Assembly: GCA_907165065.1 (NCBI GenBank)
Contig: OU015524.1
Span: 32,920,295 to 32,984,294 of the forward strand
Length of the DNA stretch: 64,000 nucleotides
Reading direction: 5' to 3'
DNA from: Caprimulgus europaeus
Lineage: Eukaryota > Chordata > Aves > Caprimulgiformes > Caprimulgidae
Part shown: piece after piece, positions 13,701-28,339 of the stretch
Layout of the letters: each line of letters starts with the position of its first letter
How positions within the stretch are numbered: position 1 is the first letter of the stretch
Notes under the pieces: model-generated
Seen by the model: the letters and a program-made list of their open reading frames with translations, nothing else
The model's database searches: none
Told to the model about the DNA's origin: nothing
Program-made: the position numbers and the translations under genes

Positions 13701-16700
13701 CATATTGCTTCTTTCCATTCTAAGTTACTCAGTTGCTGAGGAAATCCCTTTGCCTCCTACTTTTCCTATTTATCATGGTCTATACTGGCATAGTTTATTT
13801 TTCTGTATGGTAAAAAATATATTGTCTCATAGAACTGTTATCTCTGTATGGTGAAACTTATTTTTACCATTTTTACCCATATGATCTAGGGCCATTTCTT
13901 TGTGAGAAGATACAGGTAATCATTCTATCCTATCTAGGCACTGATTTAAGCAGGACAAATGTAGCCACTGATTCACTGCTGAGCTTAAGGTAATATATGT
14001 TAAGAGGAAAATTATCTTGAGCTCATCACAGCAGTAATAAGACTCCTGGACCAAATTTGTCCCATGGCAGGCTGACTTGGAAGGTAAGTGACTTCTACAA
14101 CTGTACATATCTATCTAGGCATGCCTGTCATTATTTTTTTTAGGTTATGCTGCGTTGAATGTGTATGCTTTTTCAGAAGAAACTGAGTAAAAATAATACA
14201 TCTTTAAAGGCTTGATTAATACTGTAATATTTACCTTCCTACACGTTGTGTCTTCTCTGCACCTCTTGTATGCCTGAAACTAAATAGCAGCCTTTAGAGG
14301 TAATAACTGAACAAATGCAAAGATTCATACCCTAGATTTTATTTCCAAATAAGTCTTTCAGCACCATTGTGTATTTTCCAACTACTAATAAATACTAAGT
14401 TTTAAAGAGTTGGTTTAGTGTTAAATGGTATTTTTTTCTGAACAGTTATGTCTTTAATGCAGTTTTTAATATATCAAGGCTTACATTCAAAATAATGTTG
14501 TTCGTAAAATATTGTCAACCATGAGGTTTGATACCAGTGGAAAACCTAATGAGAATGACTGAAATTGGACATGTGGATTGTTGCTCTGTTTCGTATTGTG
14601 CTTTTTTCAGTGTATATTATAGTCTGTATTAAAGTGTTCTCCTTGATGATTAGAGCAGAGGAATATACAAATGCAGCATCCTAGTAATGCCCTCGGTTTG
14701 GCTTACACAGCATTGAATTCTTCAGCTAAAAGTTATGCTAGTGTATGTGCTAGCAGTTTGGGGTTTTTTTGTGTGTTTTTTTCCTTGGATTCCAAAAGAT
14801 CTCTTTTAGGAGGGATTGGTAGGTAGTGGAAGTCTGCTTGCTGCAGCCATTTTGGTAAGCCAGCTCCCAGCACTGAGGAGCTTTTACAGATTGCATGAGA
14901 CAGTTTAGAGTGAAGAGACCAGAACTTTTAATCTTAGTCCAAGTGTTATGCCATGAAAGAGGAGAATTTACTTTTTAATACCCATCTTCATCACAAAACA
15001 TTCTAATTTATAAATCTGTAGCTGCATGAATAAGGCAAGCAAGACACTCTAACTTACTCAGTAGCTGCTTTTATTTATTGCATCATAATATCTTTCATAA
15101 ATCTGAAACAGAAATAATTTATATTTCAGAGGATCATTCCAGAAAATGCAAAGATAAGTTATTGGCATAATAACCTGAGCTTTACAAATGCTTCAATGAT
15201 TTTATTTTTAATACAATAATTTAGTTCATCATAAAGTCTCTACTGCAGCTTTAATTTTATTCATAATTCATATCTGGTAGAGATATTGGATGTGAAGTCC
15301 AAATTCAAATGTAAAACTATATATAATGTTTCTCACGAGATGGTGTCAATTATTACAAATTAGTAGTTTCAGGATAAATCAAAGTATGAATGCACCTGGC
15401 AAAACATGAAAAATTCAAAATTCATCAGACATTTCACTGGAGTGATAAACATTTTGTTATATTTTACTTTCATCATATTGTACCACTTTTTCTGTACAGA
15501 TAAGTCTTACTTTGAAGTAGGTCTCAGACTGCTGCTTGCCTCTAGAATAATTCTGTCAGTGTAAGAGATATATGATACCATTTTTCCTCCTGGATTTTTT
15601 TTTCTCCTTAAATATAAACAGTTTGCTTACCAGAAAACAGTGTGAATATTGTGACATTCAAAGAATGCAATAAATCTTAGTGATAGCTGCAAATATGCTG
15701 ATGGTCTTGAGAGGAATTATTTTGCTCTCATAAAAGATTTTATTAGGGTCATGTTTTGACCATTTTTAGACATTTCCTTTATCTTTCACTGAGAAGTTGA
15801 GAGTTTTTTTGAGATTTTGGTGAAGAATTTACCTGCTATGTATCCCATTCAGGGTTTAAGATCACTTTTTGCTAGGCACTATGCAAGAGAGTACAAAGAA
15901 AGGCATTCCTACTGAAGGGCTTACAAGCTGACTTTAGAATAAAAGGTGTGAGATGGTTTCTATAAACAGATGGTGATTATGAATAGTGGGAAAGTAGTGA
16001 TGACAACACACCAACTGCTCAATTCTGAAAGCTAAATATTTTCATCTTAAGACTTCTCAAAATATTTATCTTGGCTATTTTATATGTTTATGTAATAATT
16101 TGGGGGGAAAGCTTCCTTCTATTGTTGGAAAACCCACAGAAAGCTCCCTAATGGAAAGGATTGACTGAGGTTTTCCCTCAGAGTCTCTTCTATGTCCTTC
16201 AGTTCATAAAAAGGCAGGCCTCAACCCTCCAGAAAAAATTAAGTGCTTAGCAAACCTATATGTTTCTTGGATTCTTTTCAGTGTCCGGTAGTGCTTTGGG
16301 GCACCTGGGGGCAGACTCTTGGCACTGTGCTCATGACAGAACTTTTGTCAACAAACAAATGTACCCATTTTATTGCTATTCGGTCAGCGAAAGAGCTCAC
16401 TGATGCATTTAGGGCGTTGTTCAGACTTACTGTTGATCTTTCTCATTAGTAAGAAAAGAAAGTATGTGCTACATTTTCTGTTACTGGTCCAGGAAAAAGT
16501 ATATATTCCATTTGCTCTCCAGCTGAACTTCTACCAGCTCTTAGGAAGATGTAGTGAATATTTCATTGCTACTGTTAGATTTTTGTAACTAGTGTTTAGA
16601 ATAAGACATGTTGTTTTGCCAATATCTTAAGCATTAAATATTTTCTATAATGTACAGTGATTATTTGTTATGATAAATTTTTCATTGCCAAATTTAAGGA

Positions 16701-19700
16701 CAAAGCAGGAAGTATCAGACTTCATAGCTTAGGATTTAGGTATTTTTAAAAGCCTTCAAAATAAATTCAGCAAATATTAACAGTCTGCATATGCTTTTGA
16801 ATAGTTTTGTGGGGCTTTACTTTTGATAAGTTTAACAAAGTTATTTTCTGGTATTTCAAGTCACTAGATAAAATATGTATTGCTAAGGCTCCATTTTGTG
16901 TCATAAATATGTATCGTCAGGGACGTGTTTTGTAGCATGTAATTGTGGGAATTTTTTAATTTGTCATGTGCTTTTATACATTTTGATATCTCTGTCTTAA
17001 AGATCACAATTTTATTTCCCTTTTTAATCTTGTGAAATGAACAAAACCTAAATATTAAAGTTCTAAGTAGCTTCTAGAACAAAATTCCTTGCTTTAAAAG
17101 TGCATTGATTGCAATAAATACCAAGACTAACTCTATGAATCTATAGGAGACTCGGCTGACTTCTGGGGTTTGTTTTTTGGGGAGATTGTTGGGGTTTTTT
17201 TTTGATTGATTCTTCTATCTGTGCTGCTTCCAAGAGCTTTATTTTGTTGGAATTTACAGTGAGACCACTGTAAGATTTGCTTGAGTGAGGACTTTGAACT
17301 GAATTAATTGAGATTAGTGAACAGTAAAAAACAAATGTGTTAAGAAGTTTGAGGCTCTGTAGAAACATCTATGTAAGCAACAACAGACAATTATTCTTTG
17401 TTATAAAGAAATATAAACACATGTTGTAAGATTTAAACTTAAGTGAGTTCTTGCAATTGGTATTCCATGATAAAGCCCTATGTTAGGATTTTTGTCATCT
17501 TAACTAAGTGTTTATAAATATTATCATAGAGTTATTTTAGGAGATGAAGCCCAGATTTTGGTTTTTTGAGCTAGGTCTCCATTTACAACATGAAAGGCAG
17601 ATTTTATTTGCAAGGATTTAAAGAGAGTGGGGAGTGGATCATTACCGTACTTTGATTAATTTTTCAGAGACATTGAAACTTAATTACCTTATATATTGAA
17701 AATGCTGTTATGTAAAACCACTTACTGCTTATATGACCATCAACAGCTTTTTCTTTCTCCAGATTTATTTAGTTTTACAAAAGATTTCTGTTTTGTCGGA
17801 GATACCCATCATGTCTCTTTCCACTTCTCAGCTGGGAATCTCTTCTGATGTGGAACGTATGTTTGGAAGCTTGTTAAAGACGCTTTTGGCAGTTTTTACT
17901 GCCTTCCTCTTGAGTCTGTTTAGATGGGGAAACTTTCCAGTATTTTTATGCTAGTTTACTGTTCCCTTATCCAGATCAGTCTGCTGAAATGTAACCTAGT
18001 GTTCCCTGTAAGTTCTCTATTTCAAATCTTTTTGGCTTCCTAATTCATTAGCCTTATTTTGGCTGACTAAAAATGCTATTGGATCCTCAGACTAACTCCT
18101 TAAAGATGTTTTTGGATTTTGTGACCAAAGCTCTTCAACTCTTGATATTTTAGAGGCAAAATACGCTTCTGAAAGTTTCTGCATACTTGAAGGGTGATTG
18201 AATTCCTTTATATATTGACTGTCAGGATTGGCAAAAACATCTGTGAAACTTCTTCCATATTGTTATTGTTATGAACATCAATCCTAAGACACTACAGTGC
18301 CTTTTCACAGAGCTACTACATGTGCATTATGTATGAAGATGAGTAATACAAAAGACTAGAAGCTCTTTCTATTTAATCTTTAGATATTTCTGTGCACATA
18401 GTGTTTTCCACACTGTTCCAAGTCTGCTTTTCTCCAGATTTGAGAAGGAAGGAATAGATTGAAGGGTACTAACTATGAGAGGAGATATATGTTTCTATGT
18501 TCCTGTGAGTGAATTTGTTAGCTGTAGTTTTGAATAGTAAATAATTGAATTTGTATTTAGATGAAAAAAGCTTGGGTAAATTGGATCTTGTCTTGGTCTT
18601 TTAAGTAAATTAACTTTAATACTGGATTTTAAATTTCTGTCATAATGTCTAAAGCAGTGGAGGGAGACTCAAAAAAGGAAAAAAAGTGAAAAGATGATAG
18701 GCCTTTTATTTTCTCTCTCATACTGTGTTTCTGGGCTTTATTTATTCAAATATCAGGAATCTATTTGATCTCTTTGGTGGGCTACATTAAGAGACCATAT
18801 GCTGGTTATAAATAGCAAATATGTTTCTGAATACTATTTTTTTGTCTTTCTTGTGAAAATACTGTGGCTGTCAGGAAACTGTTGTAGGAATAGACAGTAG
18901 CAGCAATTGATATTACAGTAGTTTTAGTGCATCACATTTGACTATCTAAACAGTGGGAGGAGAAAATTGATGTGGAAGGAGTAAAAAAAGGGAAGAGCAG
19001 GGATGGATTTGAGGTTTTTTTGATAAATAGGGTGGAAAAGGGCAGAGAGATGTGTGGTTTGGGATGTATTCCTAATGCAACTGGGAATGAGATGAAGAAC
19101 AAGAGAGAAACTGTAGGTTGGATGAGAACAAGATCTGAGTTACTAGGGAACAAAATATAAACCCAAGAGAATTACTGAATGGAAAATGGCTAGAGGGAAA
19201 ATACAGTAATGTGTTCTGAAATTACATGTACAATAAAACAAATACAGGACTTGTGAAGAGACTGCTTGGCTCCCTTAATTTAGCTATTACCCCGAAAAAG
19301 AACTGGAAGCTCGAAGACAGGGACCTGAGCTGAAGCTTCATGAAATTAGGGGGACTGTAGAAAGATGACTTACAATTTTACACAAGTGAATATCTAATTG
19401 CGATCCCTTTTTAGGGAGTTTTTAGTCTTTAAGATAAACAAGCTGGTCTGGAGTCAAAGCAAACAGATTAATAGCAGACTCCTTTTTCCTTTATACATAC
19501 TTTTAATCACTATGTTTAGAACAACTATGTTGTTGCAGTCAAAGACCTAACTTTGTCATAACTGGGATTGTGCAGGGCAAGGCCTGGTGAAACACCTGTT
19601 CTAAAAGTCCAACAAAATAAGATTCAGTCATTGACAGCCTGTTCAGTTCATTTGATGACTATCATGTATCTGATGGTTTTCTGTTACAGCAGCTCATGTG

Positions 19701-19797
19701 TTTGTTACAAGTGCTTTCTCACAAAATTTTCCTTTTCTATCATCTACTACTGAATGAGACATAAATAGTATCAATGCCAAATATACCAATGACTATG

Positions 19798-20454
19798 TGT
19801 GACAGTTTGACTGGGCTAGCCCTTGGCCAGCAGCCAACACAGCTGTTCACCCACTTTCCCCTCAGCCCCAGGGGATAGGGAAGAGGACTGAGGGCAAGGA
19901 TAAGGAGGCTTGTAGGTTAAGATAAGAACAGTCTAATAATAGAAATAAAAGAAAACTTAATCCCCCCCCCAATATTAAAATAGTAGTGATAATGATAACA
20001 GTAATAAAATATCCAAATGAGTGAGTCACAGTGCAACTGCTCACCACTCACCGACTAAGCCTGGCCCATTCCCAGATAACCATCCTGGAGAAGCAACAAT
20101 CCCAAAACAAAACCACAATGCCGAAAGAGTGAGAGCCCGAGCAAAAGCTAGAGAGAATCACCTCCCTTTCTGGTCAGCCCCAGATAATATACTGACATGA
20201 CATGATATGATATGGAATATTTCATTGGAACATCCAAATGCCAGGTTTGAGTTTTGCTATTCACTGCACTTCCCACTCCCAGTCCTAATGCAGCTGTGAA
20301 CCAGCCAAACACGGTGGCCTTGAGCTCCAGCAGCAACTCATAACATCAGTACTTTATCAACATTCCTCTCGTAACAAGTCTTACACTGAAACTAAAGCAC
20401 AGCTACTCTAACTACTAAGAAGAAAATTAACTCTATCCTAGCAAAACCAGGACA
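19798..20454 (+). mobile_element. Solo LTR of an avian ERVL-type endogenous retrovirus, with CTATG target duplication
   Basis: A 657-bp unit begins TGTGACAGTTTG and ends in AAAACCAGGACA. It is flanked on both sides by CTATG (19793-19797 and 20455-20459), the 5-bp target duplication typical of ERVL elements. The internal layout fits bird LTRs of this kind: a CCAGCAGCCAACACAGC-like start, a CCCCAGGGGATAGGGAAG block, a simple AATAAT/GATAAT stretch, a CCTGGCCCATTCCCAGATAACC block, a region around ATACTGACATGACATGAT, and a purine-rich end. No gag, pol or env sequence adjoins it, so the provirus was lost by LTR-LTR recombination. It inserted in the same orientation as KIF6. The family assignment is from memory of the consensus pattern; the ends and the duplication are read directly. 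Confidence 0.9.
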
Positions 20455-23400
20455 CTATGTTATGCCATGTTCTAATCAATGGTCTCTTTGCAGTCTTTTC
20501 ATAAATTACTCTTCACAGTGCATTCACCTGCTAGCCAGTACAGAAAAAAAGAGAGAAAAAACAGCAAAATACCAAAAATAGAATAATATCAGGTCATGGA
20601 TGAAGTAGTCAGTGTGTTTGTTGTTTGGAACCTGTTTGATGCTATTTTTCCTGACAAATGTGAAATTGAATTTATTATGACTGGACTGTAATACTTTGAG
20701 CAGTCAAACATATAACACTGGCATACAGTTCTGGGGCTAAATTGAGTTTTTGTGTGGCTGAATGGAATGCCCATCTTGGTTGGATTGAAAAATGTCATGA
20801 GGCTTTTTTTACTCAAGCATTTCTGCCAAGTGCGTACAGGAAGTGGCTTTGGCAGTTGTATCCAAACAAGTAACTTCATTTCCTGGAATCTGCTTTTTTG
20901 CAAAATGTGGACTTTAGGAAAGAAAGTGTAAAGAGGGATGGTAAGGGGTAAAGATCACCCCTAAAAGCTTCTGAAAAGGAGTTTACTCAAATTATCAAGC
21001 TCAATTTTTTCTAGATATAGTCACAACAGTGTAAATAATTTATTTTTTCAAATTGATAGTTTCTTTAAATAATAAAAATAGTATTGAAAATCTGTTGAGC
21101 ATAACTGTACATAATTGCTGAAACTATTATCTTTACTGGGGTCCATTTCTCTTGTGGTCCATTTTATGTCTGGAAAAAAGGAGATAGTGTTTAGTGTTTA
21201 TTGGCAAGAGAGCTATAGAGTAGTTGAGATACAAGAGAATGTGCTGTATGACCACACACACTATTAGCAAACTGAGATTTCATAAAGCTTCTGTTTACTG
21301 CCATAAAAAAAATGGAAAGAGAATAAATATTGTTGGGTATAATTTTCAGTTAAAAAGGAGGGATGAGTTGATGTAACATTAAACATTCTGATAAAAATAT
21401 GAAAATTTTATCTCAGTGGTCGGGTGCTATTTTTTATGCTATCCTGGGTATTTCAGTAACAGTGCCTGCAACCTTCCTCACAGTGCTGGATAGCTGCCTA
21501 TAATGTAAGCACAGCCTTCATCTTCCTATGCTCTTAATCTTTGGGTCAAATCACAGATCTCTTTCAGATGCTTGAAAAGTAGTTCAAAAGCTGTTTTGTA
21601 TCATTATTTTTAAGGGTTATTGCAAATGAGTGACTATTTCAGAATTGCTAATACAGAAAACAGTACATTGAAAAATGTAGTAGTGATGAGTCATACTGTG
21701 ATGCATCAGATGATCAGATGCATCATCTTGAAAAAATTACCATTTCCTTATAAATAACTTTGCAAAAACCTAAAGTTTAGAAAGAAAAGTAAATAGTTAT
21801 GATAGAAGAAATTTTAGTGTCAGAAAAAATGCTACAGAGGCCACAGATAATGCAGAATCAGAATATACCTTTTTATAAAAGATTCAGTTGGATATTAGCA
21901 GAAAGACACTATACGAAACAACTTAGTAGAACTGTTGATTTCTGTAGAATTTTTTTCAAGTTATTAAAAGTTCTTTTAGTGGATGAAGAGAAGAAAAAAA
22001 TGCTTTAGAAGTAGTTCAGTGCAATAATTAAAGCATGAGTAAAGGTAAGTAAACATTTTGTATACCTTTCCCGAATGGCAAAGGCTGTAATTGCTATGTC
22101 ATAAATGGCAGCTGCTGTAAATTTGTTTTGGGGTGGAAGCTTTGCCTCGCCCTTTTTATTTTTCATACCTCTTTTGGTATTTTATTCTTCATGTAATCAT
22201 CTATTTTATGGTTTTGTAATGTTCACTTTTTCATTACTTACGCAGAGAGACTTCAGACAGTTGTCTTGTTTGCAGCTGTGCCCACTGACTACTTAAGCCA
22301 GTCTTGTTATTCCTAAAGAAATTAAAATTCTTAGTAAGTATATTTCCTGAATAATGTATGAGCTTCTGTTAACATTTGCCTTTGTATGTTTCTGATTTTT
22401 CATTGATTACTTCTGATAAAGTATATCGTCTGACTGAGATTTTTAGCTGGCTTGGAACTTTACTTTTATTGTTTGTTATATTTTTCCTTCATGTTCACCA
22501 TTGTTTGTATGCTTCTACTGCTGTGTGGATTTAAATTATAAATAAAATAATTGAGCTTTCCATTGCATTATAGAGACAATATGTTGCACTGAATAAGATC
22601 CCAGACTGAGATGCAGGGCATCTGTTTTTTATTTCAGTCTTTATTATTTACTGAGTTTGTGAATTTATACAAGTGACCTCATCTCTCTAAACCAGTTTCC
22701 TCAACTGTAGAATAGGGTGGCTTATCTTTCTTGATCACTTCGAGATTTCATGTTCAAAGGCCATCTGTAAGTGCAAAATCTTGTTTTTCTAACATTGAGG
22801 AGCAGATCTGTGAAAGTAAGAGTAAATTAGAAGCAGAAACCCATATAAAACCTTGAAAGTCTTGACTCTTCATTTTCAGTCAGCATAACTCCTGCAACAC
22901 AGTTCTTGAAATTTGTTTGCGAAGCTTTGTTGAAAATCCAGGTTACGTTGGCTACTTAAAATTCTATGCAAGCATGGATGAACATTTCTATTTATAGTAT
23001 GTTTTATGTTTATTGTAAACTCTTAAGAGTAAGCTGCATACAAATATATTTCATGCAAAACCGCTTCACTTGCTCAGTAAAAGAAAGCAGAGCAAAGTAC
23101 TCAGAGTGTGCTGGGAAACATCTGAGTGTTAAAATTACTGGGGATTTTTTTTATGAATCTTTTCTTCTTCAATACCTCCCTGCTTTGAGCATCTCTATTT
23201 ATTTACAGCCAGCTTTAGCTCTGGGGAGAAATAATTCTAAATATTTCAGAAATTTCCTTTAATCTTTAAGTGTACAGAGAGATAGTGACATCAGTTTGAA
23301 TAATGTCTAGTGTTTGGAAACAGAAGGGGAATGTCTCACTCAGTTTTGTATCAGCAGTATTATAACAATTTTACATAGGGAATACTAGAAGAAAAAGTCA

Positions 23401-26400
23401 GAGTTCCAGGCAGAAGTCCTTTTGATTTTCAGCAGCTTTTCCTAATTAACTAAAGCCTAATACAAGAGCTCATGGCTCTAAGATGTAGCATATTTAAAAT
23501 TGAAGTAAGCTTGAATGACAAGGAATTTCCATAATACATTGTCCTATTTTGATCTTAAGGAAAACAAGCAGTTTAAAACTATCAAATGAACATAGTGTAT
23601 TGGCATTCAGGAAGAATTATGCTATTTTTTTAGTGATAGTAATTTATTTCAACAGATTTCTAGGAGGCAAAAACACTCTTAATTCCATGTCTTGACATAA
23701 GCAGATTTAGAGCTACAGAGGTTATGGGTGCACTAATTATCTTTTGATCCTTTGCTGCATATTAATTATATAGTTCAGTTAGTTACAAATTTCAGTTAAA
23801 AGGGAACTGAAAGAAGTAGCTTTTCACAGTGGGAATTGTGCCAATGTGAAATAGAATTTCACTCAAATACTTTACGTGACATGATTTTTAAGTTAAGTTC
23901 CCTAATATAGCTACTGAGAACATTGATTTTTCAACAGAAAACCTGTCATATGATGAGTCAGAGAGAAAACAGGGGAGTCTTGCCTCTGTGAGCAATCAGT
24001 TTTGCCACTAATATCACTGGGACAAGAATGTCATCAGTTTTGATTGAACTGTGAATTTTTCAAATCACAAAAGCAAAAGACAATAATTAAGATGCAGAGG
24101 AATCTAGATTCCTTTATTTTATTATTACTCTCAGTTTTAATACCATAGACATGTATTAAGAATCATAAGAATAATGACAATTTTCCTTTTTTTTATGTAC
24201 TGTAGACACTAAAATAGTAGAAGCAGACTCTGTAGAGAATATTTTTAAGTGATATGAAATGTGTTGCATGTTATTGTGCAGTTGCACATATTTTTTTATA
24301 AAAGAAAAATATTTTTTTGTTTTAAGTAGTACCCTTCTAATATTAGAGGGGCTTTTTTCACTTGTTCATTGTCAAGAGGGAGAAAGATTTTGCATCTCCA
24401 TGCTTATCCATGTGTACATGTAAAGTTAGCTGTCTCTGATTTCTATGAACATATTTGGGGGGGGGGTGGGCTGAGGGAAATGCCAGTGCATGTTTATTTG
24501 CAGGATCAGAAATTTTAGCTTCTAAATTAATTTACTTTCTATGATAAGTGTTGAGAATGGCAAAATAATGTGTAATTGTGTATTGAAGATATCCATCTAA
24601 GAGTAAATGAACTCTAACCACTGTAACTTTTGTAAGCTCATGGAATTTTAAAAAAAAAAAAAATATATATATTTCTATAAATAGTCATCCTCCAATAAGA
24701 CAAAAAGAGAAATGTTCAAGAAATTGCTGAAGATCTACTGATAAGTTTCTGGAAGACAAACATTCTGTGAATTATTATAAACAAATAGATGTTGCCAAAT
24801 CTGGGCTTTATTTTACCACACAGCAGTGTCATATTGCTCTCTGACTTCTATTTCATGGGGAATGGTTGCTGCATATGAAGACGAGGAATGATTATTTTGC
24901 TGAATGTGGATATTTACTGTTATGGCAGCAGGACTTACTGTTAATGGGATAGACTACCCCAACACATAGCTACAGAGTAGAAGGCATTTCCTGCCTCTAG
25001 GGACAAATTCAGATGGAAACTTCATCAAAAAGTTGAATTAACTTTATCATGGTGATATTTCAGGGATTAAATTTGGAGTAAATAAGTACACTTTTGTTTC
25101 AAAATTATATTTAGAAACCCCGATGTGATTATTTCTAATGTTTCTTTGAGGACAGAGAATAATGTGAATAGCGGAGATCCTTTGATCAACTTAGCAGCAA
25201 TTATGACATCTTAGTTGTCTCTTCCTATTCATTCTCTCTTTGGTAAGACACAGAAATTAATTCTCTGCAGTGGACCTGCCCTCAAAGAAGGTATCTATCT
25301 TAATCATTTCAGTGGCCTAATGTCCATGGCAGGATTTCATTTGCAGAGGATGGAAAAGTAGGAATTAAATTCCTATTAATTTTATTTTGCTTGTAGCTTT
25401 TTGACTCTAAGCTCAAAATATAGAAGTTCCTTACCATTAAGGAGCAGTTCTTTATTAAAACACGTTAAGGTATATTTAACAAAAAACCCTTACTCTGACT
25501 GTTTGCAGCAGTAGTGTAAGCACGCTTCATGGCCAATGTCATCTCTGTACTGCTTCCAATGTGTTGTGTGCCTGAGGTATGTGGCCTGAGGTTATCAGGT
25601 AGATAAGTAATTTTTAATGAATATGTTCCTCTTTTGTTCTCCTTTATGTTCCTTCTCGGTTCTGGGAGCAGTACTGTAGTTAGACATGAAAGGTGTTCAT
25701 CATTCATCATCCTGGAGTGAATGTACTGTGCCCCAAAAATGGATATGTAGAGGAAAAGGTCCAGGTGAATCCCTGGACTGAAGGGAAGAGGCTTTGAGAT
25801 CTGGCTGCAAAGGGCTGGACATACTATGTAGTAAAGAATAATCCATTTTTAGCCATTTGAAGATGGCATGAATGGCAGTGGGGAGCTCTCACATTCAGTC
25901 TTATTAATGTAAAACCAAGACATACCTATGTATTTGAGTGGATAGTATTGGAAATTAAAGACTGTATTTCAATTGAGGTTTTTTGTTTGTTTTGTGTAAT
26001 GCAAATTCTTCTATCATTTATTGTAATGATGTACTTCAAAATGCATAGCAGTGAAGTTTGGGAAAATAACAGGCATAAATTGCACCAGTGCCAAATTAAA
26101 ACTATGTTTCCAAGCTCATCAAGTGATAGTACTAGTTGGGGAACTTAACAATCCTGTTTTAAATTACATATTATATTTAAAATGTAGAGTTTTCAGTATT
26201 CCTTCTAAGTCAAGTGGGTTGTAAGAATCCTATTGGTTATTTTCTTCCAAATACTTCTCGGTCTTCTGTGAGGAGCACCTGTGCCAAGAGGAATAAACAA
26301 GGATATTTGCTTGAATTCCAGAAATATTTATGTAATATTCATGAAATTTCTCAAGCATTTTTTATTTCCTTCAAGCAATCTAAACTAGAGACACCACAAA

Positions 26401-28339
26401 AACATAATTGCTACCATATATTACTTTTAGTCTTGAGATAAGCAATGAGGTTTTTGCTTGTCTCATTTTGTGTTACACATTTGTCCGTATACTTAGGAAG
26501 TCCAAAATTTATCACACACAAGTTTTTAGAGGCCTTTAACTGATACATAGGATTGGTAGGTGCCCAACTTCCTTCCATCCTCTTTCACTCAAACATCCCC
26601 AAACATTGAGGTGTTGGGGTTTTTGAACAGCACTGAAACATGAAGTTGCACAATTTGAGTATTCAATTTATTATATATCAGCACTAAGGAGATAATATAT
26701 CAACATTGTTAACCTTCTGCAGTTGTCCTGTGGCTCTACAGTGACAATCTTTAATCTCTGTTGTTGTGAAATTGCCAGAGCGAAAGTACTGTCATACCTA
26801 AAGTAACTGAAGAGAAATATTGGTGAATACAATGAGATGATAGGAACACTCTTGTCACATTAGGAACTTAGAAGCATGTAAGTAGATATTCAGTAACAAT
26901 AATTAATGTCTTATTAATTTATAACCTGAAAGAAAAATCACCTCTCAAGGGCTTAGCTGTCATAGAGTTTGTTGTCAGTCATATTTTTGGTGATAAAAGC
27001 AATATTTCCATTCGGCATACATGATTGTTTCTCTGCACAGGTTGTTGTATTAGTAGAGTCTGATTACATTTTTATTAAAATGTAGCTTTTCAAAGTTGTC
27101 TGTAAACCATTGTGTAAAGAAAGCCACAGATCTATCTTAGAATTTCTTGAGCCTGAGCTGTGTTGGAAGAATGGCAGAAGAAGCATACAACTGGAGTTTA
27201 CGTCTCTACCATGCAGTCTCACTCATGTCTAATACATGGCTCCTTCTCACCAGCCTTCCTAGAGGTTATTATAGATACATCTCCTCTTCCAGCTGAGGTT
27301 ACTGTCCCTGACTGTTCATAATTGCCAGACTTTCTGCTTCTGTCCTATCCACCAGTCTGGGTTTTACTAGATAAGCAAAGATTTGTTATTTAAAATAAAT
27401 TGATGTATTCTGTCTGAAACAAGTTAGGGTGTACTCACATGAATAATTCTGCTAGCCAGTGTGGCAGAGGAGCGGAGATTAATGTCTGGGAAGTTTTATC
27501 AGAAGCTTTTATTCTGTGAAATCACAAAAGTAAAATTCTTCAGCAAGCACAAAACGGAAGTGTGATATATGTCCACAATTGCAGTTCCCATGTAGCAAGG
27601 ATATTTTTATGCATTAAAAAGTTGTGAAAAATAATACAGGGTATGGGGATTTTTGTTTGGGGTTTTGGGGTTCTTTTGGTGGTACAGACCTCCAAAAGAA
27701 TCATTCAGCAGGAAGGAATATGTTAATTTGTGGATCACAGTCGGCAAAATGAGATTAAATCAAATAGTACTAACTGCAAAGTCGTGAGTTTATGATCTAA
27801 TGAGAGAGCTGCTGCTTATTAGCTCAATTAGCCATGGGTAAGATCTCATTTAGAATGTCGTGTTTATGTCTAAGCACGTTGAATTAAATAAACTGAGACA
27901 ATGGCTGAAAAGAACCTTTTTAAGAAAATGGAAGTGTTGTTTTAGAACAGAAAGTCAAACCTTTACCTTTTTTAATGTAAAGGAAATTACAGGGAAACAT
28001 AATTATGAATTGTGAATCTATTTGGAGTAAATAACAAGCAGAGAGAAATTATATGTGGTAAATTATAATATTGATTACAAAATATTAAATTTATGTGAAG
28101 TAGTAAAGAATAATATGAGAATAAATTAGATTTTTTGTAACCATCACAGTTAGGAAATTCAGAAGCAATTTTCTTAGCAGGACAATGGAAGCAAGAAATA
28201 AAAATTTGTCATGTTATAAAATTATAAAAAGAATTGTAAGGTAGGTAAGAAATGATCTTGCAGTTAGAGTTTAGGTTTGGGGTATGAAATTTTAGGGATC
28301 AACTTGCTGGTTTTTTTTCTGAGACGATGCTGAAGATTT

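Noticed and set aside
19862-20336. Two minus-strand open frames inside the LTR
   Set aside because: Antisense reading of LTR sequence; no protein expected.
24455-24475. G-rich run considered as a G-quadruplex
   Set aside because: A single run of G residues without the four spaced tracts needed.
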